A DNA stretch of 64,000 bases from NCBI RefSeq assembly GCF_900176515.1, contig NZ_FWXV01000003.1, positions 434,001 through 498,000 on the forward strand, read 5' to 3'. Source of the DNA: Kibdelosporangium aridum. GTDB taxonomy: Bacteria > Actinomycetota > Actinomycetes > Mycobacteriales > Pseudonocardiaceae. Shown here piece after piece: positions 35,224 to 41,867 of the stretch. Each line of letters opens with the position of its first letter. The first letter of the stretch is position 1. Under the pieces are notes generated by a model. That model was given only the letters and a program-made list of their open reading frames with translations. It made no database searches and was not told the origin of the DNA. Made by a program: the position numbers and the translations under genes.

Positions 35224-35877
35224 TCAACGCCTGCCGAGATCGACGACCGGTGCGATCATGCGCTCGTAGCGCCAAGTCAGCACAGTGTTGCCGATCAGAC
35301 GCACCGGTGGCGGGATGGACACCGCGGCGGCCACCGCGGCGGTTCGCTTGTCCACGCCGTCGAACAGCCAGGGGAACAGGAAAGCCCGCATGCCGGGACC
35401 CGCGCTGCGCATCACCTGATTCTCGATGTCCAGATACTGCTGGCGCGTCAGGTCGTCGACGAACACCGGGAAGACGATCGGTTCTTCCACCTTGAGGTGC
35501 TCGAGCAGGATGTTCTCGAACTTCTCGGCCGCCGCCGGGGCCGCGGACACATCGCCGTGCAAGGCTTTGGAGACCTCCAGCATCGACTGGTCGAGCTCGG
35601 TGTGGTCGTGCGCGAGCCCTTTTTCCTTCTCCGCGAAGTCCGCCACCCGCTTGCGCAGCGCGGGGAAGAGCACATCATCCTCTGTCCGGTGGTGCCACTC
35701 GATCACCTCACGCAACTGGTCGAACCACGAAGCCACCGGGGCTGCGTTGGCACGCGTCACATGAGGCGCTGCCTTCGCGATCCTGCGTGCGTCTCTGCGC
35801 ATCGCCACGTGCATCAAAGCGAAGCCATGGATGTGCACCGGCAGGCCGCCGACGCCGTTCTCTGTTGACATAGTCAT
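35224..35877 (-). CDS. Hemerythrin-like HHE domain protein (217 aa)
   Basis: The start overlaps the NmrA-like stop by 4 bases. The helical bundle contains the metal-ligand pattern: His near residue 24 (LMHVAMRRD), EWHHRTEDDVLFPAL, DHTELDQSM, and LLEHLKVEEPIVFPVF. This fits a di-iron hemerythrin/HHE cation-binding domain in residues 15-150. The C-terminal 60 residues are an extra segment of unknown function. Such proteins sense or buffer oxygen, nitric oxide or peroxide. The partner NmrA-like gene suggests a redox-responsive pair. Confidence 0.82.
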   Translation of the reverse strand: MTMSTENGVGGLPVHIHGFALMHVAMRRDARRIAKAAPHVTRANAAPVASWFDQLREVIEWHHRTEDDVLFPALRKRVADFAEKEKGLAHDHTELDQSMLEVSKALHGDVSAAPAAAEKFENILLEHLKVEEPIVFPVFVDDLTRQQYLDIENQVMRSAGPGMRAFLFPWLFDGVDKRTAAVAAAVSIPPPVRLIGNTVLTWRYERMIAPVVDLGRR

Positions 35878-36692
35878 CCCGACCAGATCCCCGTTTCCGC
35901 GGTTTTCCGCGCGTAGTCACCGAAATCCCTTGGCTCGCGACCGAGCGCCCGCTGGACGCCGTCGCTGAGGTACGAGTTGCGTCCATCAAGGACTTTCCGG
36001 AACATCTCCACATAGGCCAGTGGCAGGCCGTGTTGCCTGAGCATCTGCGCGTACTCGACGAACGTCATCGGCACGTAACTGACCTCCTTGCCCGTCGCCG
36101 CACCGATCTCCGCGGCCGCGTCGCCGAAAGTCAGCAGCCGCGGGCCGGATAACTCGTACGTCTGCCCCAGGTGGTGGTCCGTGGTCAACGCGGCGACCGC
36201 GACATCCGCGATGTCCTCGGCGTCGATGAACGGCTCGGCGACGTCACTGGCGGGCAGCTCGATCACGCCGTGCCTGACCGGCTCGAGCATGAAGCTCTCG
36301 CTGAAGTTCTGGTTGAACCACGCGGCCTGCAGGATCGTCCACTCGGCGCCGCTTTCCCGCACCGCTTGTTCGCTGCCGCCGGCGTGCACTTCGTCGCCGC
36401 GGCCGGACAACAACACCAGCCGCTGCACGCCCGCATCGACTGCGGCGGCGCAGAAATCGGCGATCGTCTCGGCCGCGCCGGGAAAGGCGATCTCCGGCGA
36501 GTAGACCACGTACACCTTGTCGACCCCGTCGAGCACAGGCCCCCAGGTGCCCCGGTCGTCCCAGTCGAATGGCGGCTGCGCGGCGGTCCGGGATCCGATC
36601 CGCACTTGGACACCGAGCGCTTCCAGCCTTGCTGTCACCCGGGTGCCCGTCTTGCCGGTCCCGCCAAGCACCAAGGTCGTCTTGTCGCTCAT
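35874..36692 (-). CDS. NmrA-like NAD(P)-binding protein (272 aa)
   Basis: An atypical short-chain dehydrogenase fold begins with TTLVLGGTGKTGTRVTARL. Further family pieces are VLLSGRGDEVH, WTILQAAWFNQNFSESF and DAEDIADVAVAALT. The classic YxxxK pair is missing, as in NmrA and HSCARG redox-sensing or azoreductase-like relatives. It is coupled to the hemerythrin gene by an ATGA overlap. It lies downstream of the trp-like operon but is separated from it by a terminator, so it is probably not part of that pathway. Confidence 0.78.
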   Translation of the reverse strand: MSDKTTLVLGGTGKTGTRVTARLEALGVQVRIGSRTAAQPPFDWDDRGTWGPVLDGVDKVYVVYSPEIAFPGAAETIADFCAAAVDAGVQRLVLLSGRGDEVHAGGSEQAVRESGAEWTILQAAWFNQNFSESFMLEPVRHGVIELPASDVAEPFIDAEDIADVAVAALTTDHHLGQTYELSGPRLLTFGDAAAEIGAATGKEVSYVPMTFVEYAQMLRQHGLPLAYVEMFRKVLDGRNSYLSDGVQRALGREPRDFGDYARKTAETGIWSG

Positions 36693-36702
36693 AACACTCC
36701 TA

Positions 36703-36731
36703 GGCCCGGGAGACAGGTGTCGTCCCGGGCC
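36703..36731. terminator. Terminator of the KS-trp operon
   Basis: Arms GGCCCGGGA (36703-36711) and TCCCGGGCC (36723-36731) are perfect complements, with extra GAC/GTC pairing in the loop. It lies 22 bases beyond the trpC-like stop and marks the 3' end of the ten-gene operon. Confidence 0.75.
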
Positions 36732-36753
36732 GCTAGTCAGTAATCCACAAGAA

Positions 36754-37449
36754 TCACGGCGCGCGTAGAGTTCGTAGGGTGTCGAGTTCGGCCAGCCAGC
36801 CGGTCAGACTGGTGGTACGCAACAGGCCCGTCCCGATCAGCAGTCCGCGGTAGCCCTCGGCGAGCAACCGGTCGGCGTCCTGGGGCTTGGTGATCCCGCT
36901 CGCGCTGACCGGGCAGCGGGTCCCGCTCGCCGCCAGCGCTGGCAGCAACCGGACACTGCGATCGAGATCCCCTAGGCCACGCTCCCGATTCTTGATGTCC
37001 TTGTTGTTGACGGCAACAACGCAGTGCTCCGCACTTGGCAACACCTCGATCTCCGCCTCGTCGGTCACTTCGACGAAAGGAGTCAGTCCCAGCTCGAGGC
37101 TGCCGTTGATCAGCGTCGGCATGCTTGAGCGCGGCAACAGGCCCGCTGTCAACAAGACCGCTGACGCGCCAAGGTCACGGGCCTTCAGCAGTTGGTCCCG
37201 CCGCGTGATGAAGTCCTTCTGCAGCACCGGGCGGTCGGTGAGCGACGCGACCTCGCTGAGCATCGAGTCCGTGCCGCCGAACCACCGCCCGGTGACCACG
37301 GAGATGCACGGCGCGCCCGCGGCCTCGTATTCGGCCACGATCTCAGCGATCGACCTGTCGCCGAACAGGTCTTCGCCATTCGGGTCGCGTCGTTTCAACT
37401 CCATGATCACCGGGCGGTCCGCCCCGGTGAGCGCATCGACGAAGGTCAT
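36754..37449 (-). CDS. trpC: Indole-3-glycerol phosphate synthase homologue, TrpC-like (231 aa)
   Basis: This TIM-barrel protein is shorter than the usual 255-270 residues because the N-terminal helix is reduced. Catalytic positions of the family are kept: Glu17 and Lys19 in MELKRR, Lys in VLQKDF, Glu in FVEVTDEAE, Asn in VAVNNKDI, and Ser in VSASGI (the usual ESGI Glu is Ala). The active-site loop normally reading SPSKG is RDPNG here. The reaction expected is decarboxylative ring closure of the CdRP-type intermediate to an indole-glycerol phosphate. It overlaps trpF by 4 bases and ends the operon. The loop changes suggest a specialised copy, not the housekeeping enzyme. Confidence 0.85.
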   Translation of the reverse strand: MTFVDALTGADRPVIMELKRRDPNGEDLFGDRSIAEIVAEYEAAGAPCISVVTGRWFGGTDSMLSEVASLTDRPVLQKDFITRRDQLLKARDLGASAVLLTAGLLPRSSMPTLINGSLELGLTPFVEVTDEAEIEVLPSAEHCVVAVNNKDIKNRERGLGDLDRSVRLLPALAASGTRCPVSASGITKPQDADRLLAEGYRGLLIGTGLLRTTSLTGWLAELDTLRTLRAP

Positions 37450-38168
37450 GCGACCTCCACATACCTGGCGGTACGCCAACCGCGGCTGATGTCGGTGATG
37501 TTCTTGCGCTCGAACCGGCCGGAGTGGTTGCGAGCACCCGTGTCCACGTCGATCCCCTGGAACTGCGGGTGCCGCACGACGGTCTCGTAGTCCCCGCTGT
37601 TGTGCGCCGAGATCCCGCCTGCCAGCAGGAAAGGCTTCGAGAAGCTCGGCACCAGGTCCGCGACGTCTCCTGCCTGCAGACGCTGCCCGGTGCTGCCGAT
37701 CTGGCCGTCGGAGGTCACCACGTCGAGCAGGAACACGTCCACGCCCGCGTTCTCGTACGCCTTGATCAACGGGCGTTCCAGGCACTTGCCGTTCTTCAGG
37801 TGCAGCACCTTCACGATGGTCAGGTCGGCGGCCACGGACTGGCGCAGCGCCCGGATCATCGCGGGCATCTGGTAGGCGTGCAGCTGGATCCAGGAGATCC
37901 CGGTCCGGTCGATGATCTGCCGCAGAACCTCCACATCGGACAAGAATGTGACGAGTGTCGGTTCGAGGCGACCAGTGGCCCTGGCCGCCTCGGCTAACGT
38001 GGTGACTTGTTCGACGGACACTTCGGCCGGTCCGTCGGCCACCCCGTGCCACAGTCCGACCAGGTCGGCGCCCGCGCCGGCGAGCAGCTCGACGTCCGCC
38101 TTCGTGGTCGCGCCACACACTTTCAGCAGTTTGCGATCGGCCTTGTTGCGCTTGAATCCGATTTTCAT
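37446..38168 (-). CDS. trpF: Phosphoribosylanthranilate isomerase homologue, TrpF-like (240 aa)
   Basis: This TIM-barrel protein has the general base Cys18 in LKVCGATT and the general acid Asp in FLLDVVTSDGQIGSTGQRLQ. The phosphate-binding end reads FLLAGGIS and GIDVDTGARN, where the housekeeping family has a GVDVSSGVE pattern. The insert KNGKCLERPLIKAYENAGVD is also atypical. It should perform the Amadori rearrangement of an N-phosphoribosyl arylamine. It overlaps the acyl-CoA dehydrogenase stop by 4 bases and trpC by 4 bases. Sequence divergence and context support a pathway-dedicated copy. Confidence 0.85.
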   Translation of the reverse strand: MKIGFKRNKADRKLLKVCGATTKADVELLAGAGADLVGLWHGVADGPAEVSVEQVTTLAEAARATGRLEPTLVTFLSDVEVLRQIIDRTGISWIQLHAYQMPAMIRALRQSVAADLTIVKVLHLKNGKCLERPLIKAYENAGVDVFLLDVVTSDGQIGSTGQRLQAGDVADLVPSFSKPFLLAGGISAHNSGDYETVVRHPQFQGIDVDTGARNHSGRFERKNITDISRGWRTARYVEVA

Positions 38169-39310
38169 GACAGCCCCAGCATGGATGCGATCCGGTTGTA
38201 CTGGATTTCGTTGGTCCCCGAGTAGATCGTGCCCGCGACGGCGTTGCGCACTTCCTTCTCAAGGCCGTATTCGGCCATGTAGCCGTTGCCGCCGAAGATC
38301 TGCACGGCCGCCAGGCTCGTGTCCAGATTGGCCTGACTGGTCAGCAGTTTCGCGATGGCCATGTCGGTGGTCACGTTGTCACCGCGGACCAGCTTTTCCG
38401 CGGTGTCGTACAACCACTTGCGCGAGGTCTCCAGCTTGATCTTCATGTCGACGATCTTGTTGGCGACGGCCTGGTAGCTCGCGATCGGCTTGCCGAACTG
38501 CAGGCGCTCTTTGGCGTACTCGACGACTTTGCCGAGCCGGTGCTGCATCTCGCCGACGTTGACGATGAACGAGTACAGGATCTCGCGCTTCATCACGTGA
38601 TCCAGTACCAGGAACCCGCCACCGACCCGGCCGCAGACCTGGGACGCCGGGATCCGGCAGTCGTCGAAGTACAGTTCGGACAGTGGCGATGTGCGCAGGC
38701 CCATCTTCTTGATGGGGTTGCCGACCTCGAAGCCCGGTGTGTCCTTCTCGATCAGGAACGCCGTGATACCAAGCGGTCCGCCATCCGGATGGGTCTTGGC
38801 GTACACCATGAACAGGTCCGCGATCGGACCGTTGCTGACGAACGTCTTGCTGCCGTTGAGGATGAAGGTATCCCCATCCCGGTCGGCCTTGGTGCGCATC
38901 TGCAACGCGGCCGATCCGCCTGCCGGTTCGGTGATCGCGTGCGCGCCGATGGCGTCACCCGCGATGATCTGGGGCAGGTACTTGTCCTTGAGCGCGGGCG
39001 AACCGAAGCGCTCAACGGGGACTCCGACACTGCAGATGGTCGTGGTGATCGAGAAGTTCAGCCCGCCGTCGCGGCACCCCTCACCGAGTCCCTCCAGCAC
39101 GTACATCGTGGTGAGCAGATCCTGGCCGAGCCCGCCCCACCGTTCGTCGAACGGCAGGCTGAGAATCCCCGACTCGGCGACCAGTTTCCACTTCTGCCAC
39201 GAGAACACGCTGCCCTCGTCGTTCTCGACGTGATCGGCCGAGAAGGCCTCATGCCACGCGGACAGGCCTTCCCGCAGCTCGATCTGGTCTTCGTTCCAGT
39301 CGATCATCAC
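38165..39310 (-). CDS. Acyl-CoA dehydrogenase-family flavoenzyme, candidate carrier-bound amino acid oxidase (381 aa)
   Basis: The full acyl-CoA dehydrogenase fold is present: N-terminal helices (WNEDQIELREGLSAW), the FAD loop IGAHAITEPAGGSAALQM and WxxS-type GSKTFVSNG, and the C-terminal IFGGNGYMAEYGLEKEVRNA, TIYSGTNEIQ. The Glu often found in YEGT is Ser, so the catalytic base must lie elsewhere, as in several subfamilies. In an operon with an adenylating enzyme and a carrier protein it recalls PltE/RedW, which oxidise prolyl-carrier to pyrrolyl-carrier. That role is an inference. It is separated from the EctC-like gene by a strong hairpin and overlaps trpF by 4 bases. Confidence 0.8.
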   Translation of the reverse strand: MMIDWNEDQIELREGLSAWHEAFSADHVENDEGSVFSWQKWKLVAESGILSLPFDERWGGLGQDLLTTMYVLEGLGEGCRDGGLNFSITTTICSVGVPVERFGSPALKDKYLPQIIAGDAIGAHAITEPAGGSAALQMRTKADRDGDTFILNGSKTFVSNGPIADLFMVYAKTHPDGGPLGITAFLIEKDTPGFEVGNPIKKMGLRTSPLSELYFDDCRIPASQVCGRVGGGFLVLDHVMKREILYSFIVNVGEMQHRLGKVVEYAKERLQFGKPIASYQAVANKIVDMKIKLETSRKWLYDTAEKLVRGDNVTTDMAIAKLLTSQANLDTSLAAVQIFGGNGYMAEYGLEKEVRNAVAGTIYSGTNEIQYNRIASMLGLS

Positions 39311-39323
39311 TCGCCCCTAAGCA

Positions 39324-39352
39324 ACCCTCTTGGGCGCATGGCCCAAGAGGGT
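39324..39352. promoter_or_regulatory. Strong hairpin inside the operon between the ectC-like and acyl-CoA dehydrogenase genes
   Basis: Arms ACCCTCTTGGGC (39324-39335) and GCCCAAGAGGGT (39341-39352) pair perfectly with a 5-base loop. It fills the only real gap of the operon. It may attenuate transcription into the last three genes or protect the upstream mRNA's 3' end. Confidence 0.7.
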
Positions 39353-39359
39353 GTTCGGC

Positions 39360-39734
39360 TCAGTACTCGGAGAACTCGTCGGTGTCGAGGTTGTGCGCCT
39401 CGTCGCCCCGCAGGGCCGGGGTGAACATGCACACCAGGCGCAGGTCTTCGTGCGGGCTGGCGACCAGCCAGTGCGGGTCGTGCTTGTCCAGCGCGTACAT
39501 CACGCCGGGGGTGATCGGGAAGGAGTTGCCCTCGGTGTCGATCACTTCGCCGGATCCCTCGATGCAGTAGCACGCTTCGAGGTGGTTGCGGTACTCCAGG
39601 TGCGACTTGGTGCCCGCCCGGACGAGGGTGTCGGTCAGCGTGTAGCCCATGCCGTCGGCCTCGAGCAGGAAGCGCCGGGACAGCCCGTTGCCCCATTCGA
39701 CGGTCTTCACTTCGTCGATGCTGCGAATGATCAT
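39360..39734 (-). CDS. Ectoine-synthase-like cupin without ectA/ectB partners (124 aa)
   Basis: The protein matches EctC over its whole length: MIIRSIDEVK, DGMGYTLTDTLVRAGT, YRNHLEACYCIEGSGEV, PGVMYALDKHDPHWL and LRLVCMFTPALRGDEAH. Residues reported as iron ligands and catalytic groups in ectoine synthases are all kept: Tyr48, Glu53, Tyr80, His88 and Glu112. EctC closes N-acetyl-diaminobutyrate to the tetrahydropyrimidine ectoine by loss of water. No ectA, ectB or ectD is in the window, and the gene is 2 bases after trpA. I infer a cyclodehydratase acting on a pathway intermediate. A salvage role in osmolyte synthesis is the alternative. Confidence 0.85.
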   Translation of the reverse strand: MIIRSIDEVKTVEWGNGLSRRFLLEADGMGYTLTDTLVRAGTKSHLEYRNHLEACYCIEGSGEVIDTEGNSFPITPGVMYALDKHDPHWLVASPHEDLRLVCMFTPALRGDEAHNLDTDEFSEY

Positions 39735-39736
39735 GG

Positions 39737-40555
39737 TCAACTCCTTAGTGTGCCGAGAGTGTGAGCGGGGTGGACCGACCGGACGAAGTCCTCGAACTGC
39801 TTGACGACGTCCCGGTTGTACGCGAGGGCTTCTTCGACCCGCGCCACTCCCGCGGAGCCGACGATCACCGCGTCCGCCCCGAGGGCGTGCACTGTTGTGA
39901 CGTCTGCCCGCGTCTTGACTCCGAACCCGACGGCGATCGGCACGTGCGTGTCCAAACGCAACTCGGCGATCGTGCCTGCCAGGTCGGCGAACCCGTCGGC
40001 CGGCGCGGTTCCGCTGCGGCCGTACTGGGCGACCAGGTACAGGTAGGCCGAGGCGTGTTCGGCGGCCTCGGCCATCACCTGCTGGGTGGAGACCTTGTGG
40101 TAGCACGTGGTGACGACCGGGAGGCCCGCGTCCTTGGTGGCCTGGTAGTACCCGGGTCGCACGCGCGGTGGGACGGCGTGCAGCAGCAGGCCGTCCGCGC
40201 CTGCTTCGGCGATGTCCCCGACGACCTCGGCCATCGGCCTGCTCTTGATCGAGTAGCTCCAGTCGGCGAGCAACGCGATCCGCAGCCGGTGCAGCTTCGG
40301 CCGGACATTCGAGATGAAGGTGAGTACTTCGTCCAGGCCGACGCCGAGCGCGAGCGCTCGTTCGTGCGAACGCCGGATGACCGGGCCGTCGGTGACCGAG
40401 CCGGGGAAGGGCACGGCCAGCTCAAGACAGTCCACTCCGGCGTCGTCGAGCATGAACACGAGGTCCGCCAGTATGTCCAGCGACGGGTCGCCCGCGTTGA
40501 GGAACAACGCCAGTCCCGGCTCGCCGTCGGCGATCTGGTCGAAGAACTCAGCCAT
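39737..40555 (-). CDS. trpA: Tryptophan synthase alpha homologue, TrpA-like, without a TrpB partner (272 aa)
   Basis: The TIM barrel keeps both catalytic acids of the alpha subunit at the right spacing: Glu45 in LELAVPF and Asp56 in SVTDGP (Glu49 and Asp60 in enterobacteria). The phosphate loop is VGFGVKTRADV and IVGSAG. The length is typical. Alpha subunits cleave indole-3-glycerol phosphate to indole and glyceraldehyde 3-phosphate. There is no trpB in the operon or window, so free indole (or an analogue) may be the product, as with the plant lyases BX1 and IGL. It overlaps trpD by 8 bases. The housekeeping pair is presumably elsewhere. Confidence 0.85.
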   Translation of the reverse strand: MAEFFDQIADGEPGLALFLNAGDPSLDILADLVFMLDDAGVDCLELAVPFPGSVTDGPVIRRSHERALALGVGLDEVLTFISNVRPKLHRLRIALLADWSYSIKSRPMAEVVGDIAEAGADGLLLHAVPPRVRPGYYQATKDAGLPVVTTCYHKVSTQQVMAEAAEHASAYLYLVAQYGRSGTAPADGFADLAGTIAELRLDTHVPIAVGFGVKTRADVTTVHALGADAVIVGSAGVARVEEALAYNRDVVKQFEDFVRSVHPAHTLGTLRS

Positions 40556-41600
40556 TGGATACCGCCTTGCGTACGAGGGTGAGCTTGCGCTCCTGCGGCG
40601 ACCGCATCTTGTCCACAAGGGAACGTGCGGCACCGCTGGTGACTGCTTGCCGCGCGGCGTCGAAGGCGTCCGACCAGTCCTCGATCTGGCCGGTCGCGAC
40701 GGCCAGCGCCGCGGCGTTGAGGCTGATCGTCTCGGTCACGACCGGACCGGCCTCGCCGGAGATCACCGCGAGGAAGTGGTCGGCGACCAGGTCGAGATCG
40801 CGCGCCGGGGCCAAGTCCTCGAAAGTGCCCTTGTCGGAGGTGAACCGGCCGGCCCACAGCCGGATCATGCTGGTGTCGTCGTTGGTGTAGATCACGTTGT
40901 CGGCGAAGCCGAGCAGCTCGTCGGCGCCGGAGTCGTTCATGCACAGCCAGATCTTGCGGTTCTTGATGCCCGCGGCGAGCCTGCGCAACTCCGGCTGTGG
41001 TGCGTGCACGGACACTCCGGTGACCTGTGCGGCGACCGGCAGGGCCGCGAGGAACGGGCCAAGCGCGTTGACGAACCGGCCGAACGGCTTGAGCCCCAAC
41101 GGCATGATCACCCTTGCCATCCGCAGCAGCTCGGACGGGTAGACGAACGGTCCCGCGAAAGCGATCCCGTACTTGTCCAAAGTGTCCTCGGTGTGCCGGT
41201 ACGAGCGGGTCAGGCCGACACCGATGCGCTCGAGCAGATCGATCGACCCGACACTGCTCGTGTACGCCCGTGACCCGGTCTTGACGACCTTGACACCCAG
41301 CGACGCGGCCACGAAGGCCGACGCCGTCGAGATGTTGAAAGTCCTTGGCCCGCCGCCGGTCCCGACGATGTTCACGGTACCCGGCCAGCTGGTGGTGACC
41401 GGCTCACGCCGTTCGTTCAACGATGCCAACAGGTTGCGCAGCGAGTCGTGGTCGGGCAGCCGGGTGGCCAGCGAGGCCAGCAGGGCGACGGCTTCCCCTC
41501 GGTCGAGGTCGCCTGCGCCCAGCTGGTCCCATAACGACCGCCAGGTCTCCCGCTCGATGTTCGGGCGGTGATCCAGCAGGGAGATGATCGCGGGGTGCAC
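40548..41600 (-). CDS. trpD: Anthranilate phosphoribosyltransferase homologue with an altered substrate pocket, TrpD-like (350 aa)
   Basis: The fold and motifs are of the TrpD family: GTGGGPRTFNISTASAFVAA near residue 83, VKTGSRAYTSSVGSIDLLERIG near 107, and the magnesium-binding Asp-Glu in GADELLGF near 225. In housekeeping enzymes the first motif ends GTGGD and the second reads KHGNR, where His and Asn touch anthranilate. Here they are GTGGG and KTGSR. The enzyme should still transfer phosphoribose from PRPP to an arylamine, but the acceptor may not be plain anthranilate. It follows the carrier-protein gene by 6 bases and overlaps trpA. Confidence 0.85.
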   Translation of the reverse strand: MHPAIISLLDHRPNIERETWRSLWDQLGAGDLDRGEAVALLASLATRLPDHDSLRNLLASLNERREPVTTSWPGTVNIVGTGGGPRTFNISTASAFVAASLGVKVVKTGSRAYTSSVGSIDLLERIGVGLTRSYRHTEDTLDKYGIAFAGPFVYPSELLRMARVIMPLGLKPFGRFVNALGPFLAALPVAAQVTGVSVHAPQPELRRLAAGIKNRKIWLCMNDSGADELLGFADNVIYTNDDTSMIRLWAGRFTSDKGTFEDLAPARDLDLVADHFLAVISGEAGPVVTETISLNAAALAVATGQIEDWSDAFDAARQAVTSGAARSLVDKMRSPQERKLTLVRKAVSNG

Positions 41601-41606
41601 GGCGTC

Positions 41607-41867
41607 TCAGCTCCCTGCCACCTGGCTGCGTGCGTCCTCGATGAACTCGTCGATCGCCTGCACGCTGCGGAAGTTGTTCGGGTCGAGGTCGGTGTCGTGC
41701 ACCGACAACGCGAAGTGGTCCTCCACCCACGCGATCAGCTTCAGCAGGCCGAGGCTGTCGATCACGCCGTCGGCCAGCAGGTCGTAGTCGACCGCCAGGT
41801 CCTCGGGGGCCACGTCGGGCAGGAACTCGTCGATGACGAACTTCTTGATGGCGTCTACGTTGCTCAT
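41607..41867 (-). CDS. Acyl/peptidyl carrier protein (86 aa)
   Basis: This is a four-helix carrier with the phosphopantetheine Ser38 in DSLGLL and the acidic helix 2 LIAWVEDHF. The GVIDSLGLL pattern differs from fatty-acid ACPs (DSLD) and is closer to discrete carriers for aminoacyl groups such as PltL or RedO. It overlaps the adenylating enzyme by 4 bases, which indicates that this is its cognate carrier. A separate ACP for chain extension lies at 53126. Confidence 0.88.
   Translation of the reverse strand: MSNVDAIKKFVIDEFLPDVAPEDLAVDYDLLADGVIDSLGLLKLIAWVEDHFALSVHDTDLDPNNFRSVQAIDEFIEDARSQVAGS

Noticed and set aside
39360..39734. Ectoine biosynthesis cluster
   Set aside because: Only the EctC-like gene is present. 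ectA, ectB, ectD and the usual regulator are absent, and the gene is embedded in an unrelated operon.
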